64,000 bases of DNA from assembly GCA_013360875.1 (NCBI GenBank), contig JABWAU010000002.1:1-64000 (forward strand), read 5' to 3'. This document shows positions 1 to 10,500 of this stretch, piece by piece. Position 1 is the stretch's first letter. Every line of letters begins with the position of its first letter. A program made the position numbers and the translations under genes. The notes beneath the pieces were generated by a model. That model did not search any database and had not been told where the DNA came from. It saw only the letters and a program-made list of their open reading frames with translations. The DNA comes from Anaerolineales bacterium. Lineage in GTDB: Bacteria; Chloroflexota; Anaerolineae; Anaerolineales; Villigracilaceae.

Positions 1-1023
1 GACCACAAGCGCGTGAAGATGCTCATCCCCGATTCCGCGCACGGCACCAACCCCGCCTCCACTGGCATGATGGGCTTGCAGGTTGTGCAAATCCCCTCCG
101 ATGAGCGCGGCAACGTAGATCTCAAAGCCCTCGAAGCCGCCTGCGATGATACCGTCGTCGGCATGATGCTCACCAACCCGAACACGCTCGGTCTGTTCGA
201 CGAGAACATCGAGAAGGTCATCGAGCTCGTTCACGGCTGCGGCGGCTTGATGTATGGCGATGGCGCCAACCTCAACGCCCTGCTCGGCATCGTCCGCCCT
301 GGCGATTTGGGCTTCGACGTGATGCACTTCAACCTGCACAAGACGTTTGCCGTCCCGCATGGCGGCGGCGGACCGGGTTCAGGTCCGGTGGGAGTTGCCG
401 CGCATCTCGTGGACTTCCTTCCCGAACCGCTGGTTGGAATCATCGAAGAAGGCGAGGACGACACGCCTCCGCTGTATGGCTTCGTCAAACCCGCCAAAAC
501 GATTGGCCGCATGAAAGCCTTTCACGGGCATTTCGGCGGCGGCATGGTGCGCGCCTTCACCTACATCGCCATGCACGGACCCGATGGGCTCAAAGACATC
601 TCGCAGTATGCCGTGTTGAACGCCAATTACCTGCAGGCGAAATTGCGCGGCACCTACAAGATTCCGTATGACCGCATCTGCATGCACGAGTTCGTCGCGG
701 AAGGACGCTTCGAAGGCAGCGATGTCCGCGCTCTCGACATCGCCAAGCGCCTGATGGACTACAACTTCCACCCGCCCACCAACTACTTCCCGCTCATCGT
801 CCACGAAGCGCTGATGATCGAGCCGACGGAGACCGAGAACAAAGATACCCTCGATGCCTTCGCCGAGGCGCTGATCAAGATCGCCGAGGAAGCGAAGACC
901 CAGCCCGAACTCGTCAAATCTGCCCCGCATACCACCAAATTCGGCAGGATGGATGAGGTCAAAGCAGCGAGGGAGTTAGTGCTGTGCTGCTGGCTGCCTG
1001 AGGGGTATGATTTGGATGGGTAA
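1..1023 (+). CDS. gcvPB: Glycine dehydrogenase (decarboxylating) subunit 2, 5'-truncated by window edge
   Basis: Reading frame open from base 1; DHKRVKMLIPDSAHGTNPAST and the PLP-lysine context FNLHKTFAVPHGGGGPGSGP are characteristic of the glycine decarboxylase P-protein C-terminal half. Confidence 0.95.
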   Translation, partial: DHKRVKMLIPDSAHGTNPASTGMMGLQVVQIPSDERGNVDLKALEAACDDTVVGMMLTNPNTLGLFDENIEKVIELVHGCGGLMYGDGANLNALLGIVRPGDLGFDVMHFNLHKTFAVPHGGGGPGSGPVGVAAHLVDFLPEPLVGIIEEGEDDTPPLYGFVKPAKTIGRMKAFHGHFGGGMVRAFTYIAMHGPDGLKDISQYAVLNANYLQAKLRGTYKIPYDRICMHEFVAEGRFEGSDVRALDIAKRLMDYNFHPPTNYFPLIVHEALMIEPTETENKDTLDAFAEALIKIAEEAKTQPELVKSAPHTTKFGRMDEVKAARELVLCCWLPEGYDLDG

Positions 1024-1051
1024 ATCAGGGATCAGTTATCGGTAAGCGGTG

Positions 1052-1084
1052 AAGCCTCGGAGTTATGCTCCGAGGCTTTTGTTT
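1052..1084 (+). terminator. Rho-independent terminator after gcvPB
   Basis: AAGCCTCGGAG-ttatg-CTCCGAGGCTT followed by TTGTTT. Confidence 0.8.
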
Positions 1085-1101
1085 GCTGTATAATTATCTG
1101 T

Positions 1102-1527
1102 ATGGCAGAGCAAGATATTCGCTGGATTCAAAGATTTAATCATTTCACGAAAGCCTTATCGCAACTCAGAGAAGCAGTTGAGTTGGCGCAGAAGCGTCAG
1201 CTCTCAAAACTCGAAGAGCAGGGGTTGATTCAGGCATTCGAATTTACCCATGAATTGGCATGGAATACATTAAAGGATTTTTTGGAAGAACGTGGCGTTC
1301 AAGATTTATATGGCTCAAGAGATACAACGCGTGAAGCCTTCAAAACGGGCTTGATCGAGAATGGTGAAGCGTGGATGAACATGATCCAGAGCCGCAACCT
1401 GACCTCGCACACTTATGAAGAAAGCACAGCCAAAGAAATCGTTTTTGCTATTCGTAAAACCTACCATACGGAATTTGAAGCGTTTCGCGTTAAATTCGAG
1501 GGAATGAAAAAAGAGGCAGAGACATGA
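1102..1527 (+). CDS. HI0074-family nucleotidyltransferase substrate-binding protein (HEPN-like)
   Basis: 141 aa; helical HI0074/HEPN pattern (QAFEFTHELAWNTLKDFLEERG, SRDTTREAFKTGLI, RNLTSHTYEE); overlaps the MNT gene by 4 nt (ATGA). Confidence 0.88.
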   Translation: MAEQDIRWIQRFNHFTKALSQLREAVELAQKRQLSKLEEQGLIQAFEFTHELAWNTLKDFLEERGVQDLYGSRDTTREAFKTGLIENGEAWMNMIQSRNLTSHTYEESTAKEIVFAIRKTYHTEFEAFRVKFEGMKKEAET

Positions 1528-1859
1528 AACACGGTCTCTCAGAAGCCACAATCCAGAAGATATGCGCCGTTCTTAGCCGCTATCCACAAGTCGAAAAGGC
1601 AATCCTGTACGGTTCGCGCGCCAAAGGCAATTACAAAATCGGCTCCGATATTGACTTGACCCTGTATGGCGGCACAGAGTTGACGCTGAATGTGCTCTAT
1701 CGAATCATGGACGAACTCGACGACCTGCTCCTGCCCTACACCATTGACTTGTCCACCTATCATACGATTAGTGATCCCGACGTAATCGAACATATTCAAC
1801 GTGTGGGTGTCACGTTTTACGATAAGAGCGAGGCAGTCCCAGAGTCGGCAGGGACGTGA
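1524..1859 (+). CDS. MNT-type minimal nucleotidyltransferase
   Basis: GSRAKGNYKIGSDIDLTL is the canonical GS...DxD nucleotidyltransferase motif; partner of upstream HEPN gene. Confidence 0.9.
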   Translation: MKHGLSEATIQKICAVLSRYPQVEKAILYGSRAKGNYKIGSDIDLTLYGGTELTLNVLYRIMDELDDLLLPYTIDLSTYHTISDPDVIEHIQRVGVTFYDKSEAVPESAGT

Positions 1860-1949
1860 AAGCGGCGAGGGAGTTGGTGTTGCCGAAGGCGCCGGTTGCC
1901 TGAGGGGGGGAACATCAATGTCCGATGCAGCAGGACAGGAGGTACGACC

Positions 1950-2267
1950 ATGAACCCCATCGCGCTTAGATTGATTGTACTGGGGGTTTTGCTTCTGCTG
2001 TTCGAAATATTCTCGATCGTCCGAAACAAAAAGATGCCGGGGATCGTGTTTTCATTCCTCGGATTGACGGCAATCGCAAACCCCCGGTTGCCGTCAGTTA
2101 TTTTCCTGTCGGATAAATTACGCCGTTTTGGGCTGTTCCTTCGCACGCGGCAGCAGGTTGAGCGCAAGCGGAAGCGACAGGATCAACGCCAGCCAGACCC
2201 AGGTCTCCAAGGTAAAGAACAGTTCATCTTTCAACACAAAATCGAGTTCCTGGGACCGGGACCATAG
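1950..2267 (+). CDS. Short hydrophobic ORF, possibly a truncated small membrane protein
   Basis: AGGAGGT Shine-Dalgarno then ATG; N-terminal TM segment MNPIALRLIVLGVLLLLFEIFSIV; the 3' half is antisense to the next gene, so the true end is doubtful. Confidence 0.3.
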   Translation: MNPIALRLIVLGVLLLLFEIFSIVRNKKMPGIVFSFLGLTAIANPRLPSVIFLSDKLRRFGLFLRTRQQVERKRKRQDQRQPDPGLQGKEQFIFQHKIEFLGPGP

Positions 2268-3167
2268 TATCAAAACCGCCTTGCCCGCCGCCGCCGTGAA
2301 CATGGATAAAGCCAGCCCAATCTGCAATAAAACGAAGCGTTTTAACGGCTCACTGTTCCGCAGATAGAACCATCCGCCGAGCGCAAGCATCAAGAGGGAC
2401 AGGGCGAAATAAGGCTCCTCATTTACGTACTCGTCGAAGATAAGCCAGAGCATCAAGGGAATCGTCCCATACAGCAAAAAGGAAAGGAGCGTCCAGTCGT
2501 CCCGGAGCCGATGGTATAAGGGGCGGAACCTCGGAACCAATCTCGATATGGCAAGCAAAAGGAACACCAGAAGGATCAATCCTATCCACAGGAAGTTCCC
2601 AAAATTGAAATCGTCCCCCCACCCTGATGATTTGTGCCACCAAACATCCAGCCTAAAATTCCCAAGGATGTTGAAGAGCAAAAAGGAGGCAATTGTCAAC
2701 AGCACGCCCAAATACGGCAGGAACCAGCGCGGCAGTCCTTTGGCAGAGCCAAGCAGGAACAAGCCAAACGCCGCAGACCAGAAGAGAATGACAAAGGCAA
2801 TCGACGCCCATATGGGTGCGGTCCAGTACCTGGCGAGGAACCCGAACAGGACCATCACCATGCTGAACAGGAAAGGCGTCAGTGCGGCAAAAGCCTCCCT
2901 GCCTGAACCAGGCTCAAAGTCGAAACGTGAGGCGGATTTTCCAGTCATTTTTACCTTTCTCCTCTCCCGCAGGTGCTCGTGGATGATCGCTTTCGGCAAG
3001 CCGGTCAGTTCGCGAAAGACCACACCTACAGTTTCGAGCGCCCCTTTTTCCAACGCGTCGTCCACCGACAATTCGAAAACCGCCTGCAATTCCTCGCCAT
3101 ACTCCTCCCGATACGCTCTTGGGAAGAGAAGCAGAAGCCAGCCGTAAAGTCCCTGAATGAACTTCAT
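2118..3167 (-). CDS. Multi-TM membrane protein, paralog of the next gene
   Basis: 349 aa; LFPRAYREEYGEELQAVFELSVDDA and LPKAIIHEHLRERRK shared with 3182..4228; many TM helices. Confidence 0.75.
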   Translation of the reverse strand: MKFIQGLYGWLLLLFPRAYREEYGEELQAVFELSVDDALEKGALETVGVVFRELTGLPKAIIHEHLRERRKVKMTGKSASRFDFEPGSGREAFAALTPFLFSMVMVLFGFLARYWTAPIWASIAFVILFWSAAFGLFLLGSAKGLPRWFLPYLGVLLTIASFLLFNILGNFRLDVWWHKSSGWGDDFNFGNFLWIGLILLVFLLLAISRLVPRFRPLYHRLRDDWTLLSFLLYGTIPLMLWLIFDEYVNEEPYFALSLLMLALGGWFYLRNSEPLKRFVLLQIGLALSMFTAAAGKAVLILWSRSQELDFVLKDELFFTLETWVWLALILSLPLALNLLPRAKEQPKTA

Positions 3168-3181
3168 GCCAACTCACCCGC

Positions 3182-4228
3182 TCAGGCAGCCTGCAACTGA
3201 TCTTTTGATTGTGGAAACAACCTGAGCAAAAGCGGGATCAGCATGCCCAGCGCGATCCACATCCACATGATGATTGTGCTCATCATTTCGGTCAACCAGG
3301 TGAAATGTCGGGTGCCCTCCCAGAAATATTGATAGATGATCGCTTTCCCAATTGCGGCAATAAAGAGGGAAACCGTCAGTCCGCCAAACAACGCCCAAAA
3401 CTGCCTGCGCGGATTATGCGTATGCAGATACATCCAAAGTCCAACCGCAAGCACGATGAATGCAAGTAATTCCCAGAGTTCTTCATTCATGTAATCGTCG
3501 AAGGTGAGGAGCAGGGCAAAGGGGGAGGAACCATACAGGAGCAGGAGGAGAAGCGTCCAGTCCTTTTTGAAGCGGCGTAGAACGGGAAGGAATGCGATCA
3601 AAAGAACCAAAAGCAGCGCTACGACGGAAAATCCCACCCACAATATGCCTTGATATGCCACCTGTCCCAGGAACCACGAACGCTCATACAGCGATGGGAA
3701 CGCCCTGACCCACAAGCGGTCGAGCATGCCGCCGATTTGATACACGCTGAAAATGGCAAGCAAAAAGCCCAGATACGTCAGGGACCAGCGCGGCAACCCC
3801 TTGAACAGACCGATCAGGCATAGAATTCCCAGGATGGCAAGCAGGAGAATGGCAATGCCGTTGAACAGCGGGTTGGGAAATCGCATCACTCCCGACAGGC
3901 TGATCATGTTGATGATCGGAAGAACGCCCCCCAGCAGGAAAAAGGGATAGAACGCCGCAAGAAATTCCCGACTCGACCCATGGGTAAAATCGAAATAAGC
4001 GCCAAATCTTCCAGCCATTTTTGCTTTTCTCCTCTCCCGCAAGTGTTCGTGGATGATCGCTTTCGGCAGGCTGGACAATTCATGTAATGCTACGTGCGCA
4101 ACTTCAAATCTGCCCGATGCCATCGCATCGTCCAGCGCCAAATCGAAAACTATCCGTAATTCCTCGCCGTACTCCTCCCGATACGCTCTCGGGAACAAAT
4201 ACAGAAGCAGGGCATACAGGCGTTTCAC
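3182..4228 (-). CDS. Multi-TM membrane protein (paralog); GTG start overlapping padR stop
   Basis: GTGAAACGCCTGTATGCC start at 4228 overlaps the TGA of the PadR gene; shared motifs with 2118..3167. The 488-aa ORF extension to 4648 is out-of-frame read-through of padR. Confidence 0.75.
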   Translation of the reverse strand: MKRLYALLLYLFPRAYREEYGEELRIVFDLALDDAMASGRFEVAHVALHELSSLPKAIIHEHLRERRKAKMAGRFGAYFDFTHGSSREFLAAFYPFFLLGGVLPIINMISLSGVMRFPNPLFNGIAILLLAILGILCLIGLFKGLPRWSLTYLGFLLAIFSVYQIGGMLDRLWVRAFPSLYERSWFLGQVAYQGILWVGFSVVALLLVLLIAFLPVLRRFKKDWTLLLLLLYGSSPFALLLTFDDYMNEELWELLAFIVLAVGLWMYLHTHNPRRQFWALFGGLTVSLFIAAIGKAIIYQYFWEGTRHFTWLTEMMSTIIMWMWIALGMLIPLLLRLFPQSKDQLQAA

Positions 4229-4575
4229 GCCCCGTCCTCCCGCAGCCGCAGGCGCGCCTCCCTGACCATTCCCTGCAAGCGGACATGCTCCGCTTCGAGC
4301 ACACGCCTGCCCAGATCGGTCAATGCATAGGATTTGCGCGGCAAGCCCGGACCCGCATCCTGCTCCTCGTCCGAGAGGCGTTCGATCAACTCCTGGTCCA
4401 GCAGTCGGCCGATCGCCGTGTACAACGTGCTGGTACTTAAGTTGACGCGTTCCCCGCTCAACTCCCTCACGTCCTTCATAATGGCGTAGCCGTGTTTTTT
4501 GCCGGGCGCGAGACTCAACAAAATGTAAAACGTCGGTTCGGTAAGAGGCAGGTAAGAGATTGGGTCTGTGGACAT
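4225..4575 (-). CDS. PadR family transcriptional regulator
   Basis: LTEPTFYILLSLAPGKKHGYAIMKDVRELSGERVNLSTSTLYTAIGRLLDQELIERL is the PadR winged helix. Confidence 0.93.
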   Translation of the reverse strand: MSTDPISYLPLTEPTFYILLSLAPGKKHGYAIMKDVRELSGERVNLSTSTLYTAIGRLLDQELIERLSDEEQDAGPGLPRKSYALTDLGRRVLEAEHVRLQGMVREARLRLREDGA

Positions 4576-4785
4576 GGTTTATCCTGATTATCAATCTTTG
4601 ATATATCGGTATATGATATATAATACTCCCTTCGCTCTTTTCTGTCAATGGTCGGAGTACCGGGGATTACCTACACCCCGGGCGTAGGGCGCACACGCGG
4701 CGTCGAATGTGCCCCGTCAGCGTTAGAGAACGGTGTCCTATGTATTGTGGGTAATCGCCAGTCGGAATATGGTATCCTCCACCGC

Positions 4786-5721
4786 ATGAATCACATCGCA
4801 TCCATACTGAATCGTTATCCCGCCCTCGTCATAGACGGCGCGCTCGCCACCGAACTGGAACGCCGCGGCTACGACCTGAAGGATGATCTGTGGTCCGCAA
4901 AGATCCTGCTCGAAAAACCCGAAGCCATCAGGCAACTCCACTACGATTACTTCAAAGCCGGTGCGGATTGCGCCATTACGGCAAGTTATCAAGCCACTGT
5001 CGAAGGTTTCATGAAACGCGGCTTGAATGAAGCCGAAGCAATTGCCCTGATTCAAAAATCGGTTCAACTCGCCATCGAGGTGCGCGATGAATTCTGGGCG
5101 GATGAAGCAAATCGAGTCGGTAGATCAAAACCGTTCGTCGCCGCGTCGGTGGGACCATACGGCGCGTATCTCGCGGACGGCTCCGAGTATCGCGGGAATT
5201 ACGGCTTGACCGAAAAGGAACTGATGGATTTTCATCGTCCGCGCATGAAGGCATTGATCGAAGCCGGCGCAGACATGTTAGCCTGCGAGACGATCCCCAC
5301 CCCCATCGAAGCGCGGGCGCTGGTCAAACTGCTGGGCGAGTTCGAAGGCGTGGGCGCGTGGATCAGCTTCAGTTGCCGCGATGAGGCGTACGTCAATGAG
5401 GGAGAGAAACTCGAAGAGTGCATCCGGCAAATCGAGTCGAGTCCGCAGGTCGCAGCGGTCGGAGTCAACTGCACGTCGCCGCGATTCATCCCCTCGTTGA
5501 TCCGCGAAGCGAAGAAGGCAACGGACAAACCGATCCTGGTATATCCCAACTCCGGCGAAACGTACGACGCGGCAAAAAATGATTGGGATGGGCATCCCGT
5601 TTACGCATCGTTCGGCGAGGAAGCCAAAGTCTGGTACGAGGCGGGCGCGCGTCTGATCGGCGGATGCTGCCGCACTTCGCCCGAGGACATTCGTGCGATT
5701 TCGAATTGGGTGCGAACGTAA
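4786..5721 (+). CDS. mmuM: Homocysteine S-methyltransferase
   Basis: DGALATELERRGYDL, GVNCTSP, and Zn motif GGCCRTSPEDI. Confidence 0.93.
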   Translation: MNHIASILNRYPALVIDGALATELERRGYDLKDDLWSAKILLEKPEAIRQLHYDYFKAGADCAITASYQATVEGFMKRGLNEAEAIALIQKSVQLAIEVRDEFWADEANRVGRSKPFVAASVGPYGAYLADGSEYRGNYGLTEKELMDFHRPRMKALIEAGADMLACETIPTPIEARALVKLLGEFEGVGAWISFSCRDEAYVNEGEKLEECIRQIESSPQVAAVGVNCTSPRFIPSLIREAKKATDKPILVYPNSGETYDAAKNDWDGHPVYASFGEEAKVWYEAGARLIGGCCRTSPEDIRAISNWVRT

Positions 5722-5808
5722 CGAACGTAACGCAGGATGACATCGTGCCACAGGCAAAAGGCTATCCATGACATAAAGAAGAATTACCAAACCCCGAACA
5801 GGATAATC

Positions 5809-6441
5809 ATGCAACCTCCTCTCAAAAAACGCCTGCTGTTGATCCTCGCGGTCTTCGCGATTCAATCCAATTACGCGCCCGCCACCCATCTCCTGCAAGG
5901 CGGCGTCGAACCCAAATTGCCCTGGGATATTTTTCCGCTTTGGGCGGTTTGGGTCGTTCCGTATATTTTGTGCTACCCGCTGTGGGCGTTCGGTGTGGGA
6001 TGGCTGGTTTTAAAAACGAACGAGCCGCGTTTTCGCGCGGCAACTGCCGGTCTCTTCCTTGCCTGCACGCTCGGCGTATTGACCTTCTTCCTGTTTCCGA
6101 CCTACGTCACCGATCCCGAAGTGACGGGGAGCGACATCTTCTCGAAGACCCTGCTCCTCGTCCAAAGTGTGGATGGCGATTACGCCGCCTTCCCCAGCGC
6201 GCACATTTACATCACGGTCGTCCTCGCCCTCTTTTACCGCGACTGGTATCCGCGTTACAAACGGCTTTGGCTCTTCGTCGTCGTCATCGTTGCATTCTCC
6301 ACGCTTTTCACCAAACAACATTACATTCTGGATGTCCTTGGCGGGACCCTCACCGGCTGGCTGGGTCATCGTTTCGGTCTGTGGTGGAATACAATGGACG
6401 GCAAACTCAAACAAAGGAGGATTTCCCATGCCCGACCCTAA
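5809..6441 (+). CDS. PAP2-family phosphatase
   Basis: AAFPSAHIYITVVLALFYRDWYPRYKR ... LFTKQHYILDVLGGTLTGW, PAP2 catalytic motifs. Confidence 0.85.
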   Translation: MQPPLKKRLLLILAVFAIQSNYAPATHLLQGGVEPKLPWDIFPLWAVWVVPYILCYPLWAFGVGWLVLKTNEPRFRAATAGLFLACTLGVLTFFLFPTYVTDPEVTGSDIFSKTLLLVQSVDGDYAAFPSAHIYITVVLALFYRDWYPRYKRLWLFVVVIVAFSTLFTKQHYILDVLGGTLTGWLGHRFGLWWNTMDGKLKQRRISHARP

Positions 6442-6940
6442 AATCTCGCGTCCGAAATTTCCTCCCGGTTATGCAGACAGACCCGCCTCCATCCTGACCT
6501 GGGACTGGGTCGCCGCGCAGTTGACCGAATCCAAACACTACTGGCTTTGCTCCGTCCGTCCCCCTCCGTCTGACGCCCAGGGCGGCAAACCGCACGTTGT
6601 TCCGCGCTGGGGCGTATTCATTGACGATAAATTCTATTACGACGGCAGTCCCGAGACGCGGCACGCGCGCAACATCGAAAAGAATCCACACGTATCGCTC
6701 CACCTCGAAAGTGGAAGTCAGGCGATCATCCTCGAAGGGACCGCCGCGCCCGCAGGCAAACCCTCCCCCGAACTGGCGAAGAAACTCTCAAAGGCATATA
6801 GCAAAAAATACAAGGAGATGGGCTACGCGCCCAAGCCCGATTCGTGGGACAAAGGCGGGTTGTATGTATTTACCCCGAAACAGTGCATCGCCTGGTCGAA
6901 CTTCACGCAAGACCCCACCAGGTTCGTGTTCGAGGATTAG
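6428..6940 (+). CDS. Pyridoxamine 5'-phosphate oxidase-like FMN-binding protein
   Basis: HYWLCSVRPP...GKPHVVPRWGVFIDDKFYYDGSPETRHARNIEKNPHVSLHLE; PNPOx split barrel pattern. Confidence 0.8.
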   Translation: MPDPKISRPKFPPGYADRPASILTWDWVAAQLTESKHYWLCSVRPPPSDAQGGKPHVVPRWGVFIDDKFYYDGSPETRHARNIEKNPHVSLHLESGSQAIILEGTAAPAGKPSPELAKKLSKAYSKKYKEMGYAPKPDSWDKGGLYVFTPKQCIAWSNFTQDPTRFVFED

Positions 6941-6945
6941 CCCGC

Positions 6946-7554
6946 ATGTGGCTCTACGTCCTCCAGGGGGTTGGACTTGGGTTTTCCGCCGCCGTCCTGC
7001 CGGGTCCCTTCCTTGCCTATCTCATCTCTCAAACGCTGGAGCGCGGCTGGAGGCGCGCCCTGCCCGCCGCGTTCGCGCCGCTGGTCAGCGACGGTCCCAT
7101 CATTACGCTTTGCCTGCTTGTTCTGAGCCAGGTTCCGGGTTGGTTCGAACGTTTCCTCCATTTCGCAGGCGGATCGTTCATTTTGTATCTCGCGTTCGGC
7201 GCGTATAAGGCATGGAGAAATTTCGATTCGAATCTCCCCTCCACAAACCCCGGCGCGCAGGGAAGCGTATTCAAAGCCGCGCTGATGAATGCCCTGAGCC
7301 CGGGTCCTTACATTTACTGGAGCCTGGTCACGGGTCCCATCCTGTTGCGAGGCTGGCGCGAAACGCCGGTCAACGGGATCGGATTTCTGGCGGGATTCTA
7401 CGCGACCATCGTGCTAAGCCTGACCGCGATCATCCTGGTCTTCAGCCTGGCGAGGGAATTGGGTCCGAAGTTCAACCGTGCAATGCTGGGAGTCTCTGCG
7501 ATTGCCCTGCTCATTTTCGGCATCCGTCAACTCTGGCTCGGCATCCTGGGATAA
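6946..7554 (+). CDS. LysE/RhtB family translocator
   Basis: GVGLGFSAAVLPGPFLAYLISQTLERGWRRALPAAFAPLVSDGPIITLCLLVLSQVP. Confidence 0.85.
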   Translation: MWLYVLQGVGLGFSAAVLPGPFLAYLISQTLERGWRRALPAAFAPLVSDGPIITLCLLVLSQVPGWFERFLHFAGGSFILYLAFGAYKAWRNFDSNLPSTNPGAQGSVFKAALMNALSPGPYIYWSLVTGPILLRGWRETPVNGIGFLAGFYATIVLSLTAIILVFSLARELGPKFNRAMLGVSAIALLIFGIRQLWLGILG

Positions 7555-7560
7555 GCAAGT

Positions 7561-10500
7561 TCATGCAGTCTTGGCAACTGACGCCCAGTTTTCCAGCCCG
7601 CATTCGGTGAACAAGTCAGCGGCTTGCGCCAGGATTTTCTGACGTTCGGGATTTTCCCTTCCGAGGCGGTGTCCGATTTCGAGCCGGGCGCGAGCCTCCT
7701 CGTATTTCATGGAGAGGACATGCGCCTTCTCTGCAGAGGTGCGCCAATATTGAAGAGCCTTCTCATGTTTGCCGTTGTGCCATTCCAGGCTCCCTGTGAA
7801 GCGGTTCAGCGCCGGTCCACCGATGGCGAATACCCCGGCATGCTTTTTCAGAATCTTGAGGGCAACCTTGGCGTGTTTTTCGATTTCCTCCATCTGCGCC
7901 TTGGGCAGGTTATTCCTCTTCCCCTCTTCCAAAGCCAGGAATGCAACTTCCGCCAGGTGCAGATTGATCAGGTGCGCCGAAAAATCAATCACGGAAGCCT
8001 TCGAGAATTTATCCAGCGCGTTTTTCACCGCATCCCAAATGCCCTCGCGTTCGCCTTTGAGCCACATTGCCAGCCACATGGCAGTGCGCACGATGTATTC
8101 AGGGATCTCTCCCACCCAGCTTTTTTCGGAGAGGGCGAGGCACGTTTGGGCATTGGCAATGCATTCGTCGTATTTACCCTGCCAGACCAGCGCGGAGCAG
8201 TCCACCTGATAGGCAAAGGCAATATGGATGGGGTTTTCGCGGCGCATGGCAATTTCCCATTCACGTTTGTTGTAGGGTTCCGCCAGTTTTGGACCGCCTT
8301 CGAACAGCGCATTGACGGCAAGATACGCCACCGCGTCGCCGTTGCGGCGGTGATCGCCCATTTCCTCGCACAGCGCAGATGACTTCTCGATCAGCTCTTT
8401 GACCTCCTGCCACTCGCCGTTTCCGCTCGATACAGCGCAGATCGCGGCAACTCCATCAATGAAAATGTTGGGGTCGTCGAACTTTTTGCCGAGGGCAAAC
8501 CAGCGCTCCTTGTAGTATTTTGCCTGAGAGGGGAGCGGAATAAACCCCGCCATGGCGCTCATATTGGCGTACATCGCCCACAATTCAGGCGCGTCCTCCA
8601 CCGTTTCGGCGACGTTCAGCCCTGCGATGACGCCGAATAGCATTGGCAGGGGATTCGGGTCGCCGTTGAGGAACTGAATAATAGCCAGTTTTTCGGTAAG
8701 ATTTACGATCTCGAGGCGCCGCTCCCGTTCCTGCGGGTCAAACGTCCTGCCGAGGAAACGGCTGGGAAACAAGCGATGTCCGGCCTGGATGGCGATATGC
8801 TTGAGGACTCCAGCGACCAAGCCCAGGTCCGAGGAGGGAAGCGGGAGTCCGAGAGTCTTCATTGCCTTGACGATGTATTCCTTGGCTTCGACGATCTTCC
8901 CCAGTCCCAGATAGGCTTCCCCCATTTTGCGGTACAGGCGTCCAAGATACAGTTTGTCCGCCTTGTTTGTGTCGGTAAGTTCAAGCAATTCCCTGAAGAA
9001 TTCGATGGCTTCCGCGTTCGCAAAATTGTTGAGGGACTGGTCCCCCGCCTTTTCCAGATACTCCCGGGCTTTGCCAAGGAGCTGCCCGCTGTTTTCAGGG
9101 TCAGGCGTACGGGCGGCTTGCGTCCAGTGATACGCAAGCAGGGTGTAGAAGGATTCGATGTCCTGTTTGTGATGCGCCTCGATCCATTCGCCGACTGCCT
9201 GGTGTAACTGCCGCCTCTGGGCGTACAACATCAGGTTGTATGCCGTCTCCTGCGTCACGGCATGCTTGAAAATATAGGCAAGGTCGGGTGTTTCCGACTC
9301 GACCAGGGTCAGGCTCAGCCGCGTCAGTTCGTCCATGTAAGCCCGCATCTCGGGTTTGTCGGATTCGACCGGATAGACCGCCTCCAGCATGCGATAGGCG
9401 AAGATGCGCCCAATGACACTTGCCACCTTCAAGATCAATTGTTGTGAGGGGGTCAAGCCGTCGATGCGGCTGGTGATAGCGGTTTGCAGGGTATCAGGCA
9501 GGGTGACATCCTCCAGCATGTCTGACCCGGAGGCGAGATGCGCCTGTTTCCCTTCGATGACCAGCACCCCCGAGTCCCGCAAGGCATAGGCAAGTTCCTC
9601 CGCGAAGAACGGGTTGCCCTCGGATTTCTCACGGATCAATTTGCCCACGACTGCAGGTATGGAGGCAACTCCCAGGCGCTGACAGACCAGCGTCTCCACA
9701 TCATCCAGGGACATGGCGTCCAGTTTGATGAAATGGGTGTCGGATTTGTCCGCGATCAGTTTGAATTCCTGCGGCGGGACGCGTTCGAACGGACGCGTGG
9801 TCAGCACCAGCATGAGCGGACGCACCTGTTGGTACACATCCAGGAGGAGGGTCCAGGACGCCGAATCAAGCCAATGGACATCTTCGATCACGATTAACAG
9901 TCGGGAGCGGCGAGCCTCAAAGCGCAATACCTTTACCAGCAATTCCCGAATGTTGCCCGCGCGCGTTTCACCCGTCAGGGAGGAGGTGAAATCATTTTCG
10001 GGTATGGAGACAGGCAAAAGTACGGTCAACAGCGGGGCATATCTGAGCAAGGCTGGGTCAATTTGATCCAGTTTTTCCAGGACAATCTCCCGAAGAGAGG
10101 CGCGCTCCTCCTCCGAAAGTTGGGGTCTTCGGAGCATCTCCTCGATCCCGAACACCCGGTGAAACACCGACCTCCAGGCATAATAGGGATTGTTCTTTTC
10201 GATCGCATCCGCCTCCCCTGCCAGGACCGTTACCGCGGAAGCTTGTGCCTGACGGATCAACTCCTCGGTCAACTGCGATTTGCCGATGCCCGCCTCGCCG
10301 TGAAGGACAACCGTCTGCAGTGGCGACCCGCGCTGTAATTCCAGCAATGCGCCGACCAGAACATTCTTTTCCGCCTGACGTCCGATCAACTGTGTCTGTC
10401 GGCGCACCGTCCCCGCCTTGCCATGCAGGGGACGGAAAACCTCCACCGCATCATCCCTGCCTTTTACTTTCTGGAGAGGCAGCGTCTCGAATTCGACCTG

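Noticed and set aside
3182-4648. 488-aa ORF starting at 4648
   Set aside because: The 5' part is the wrong frame of padR; the GTG at 4228 with TGA overlap gives the paralog-consistent start
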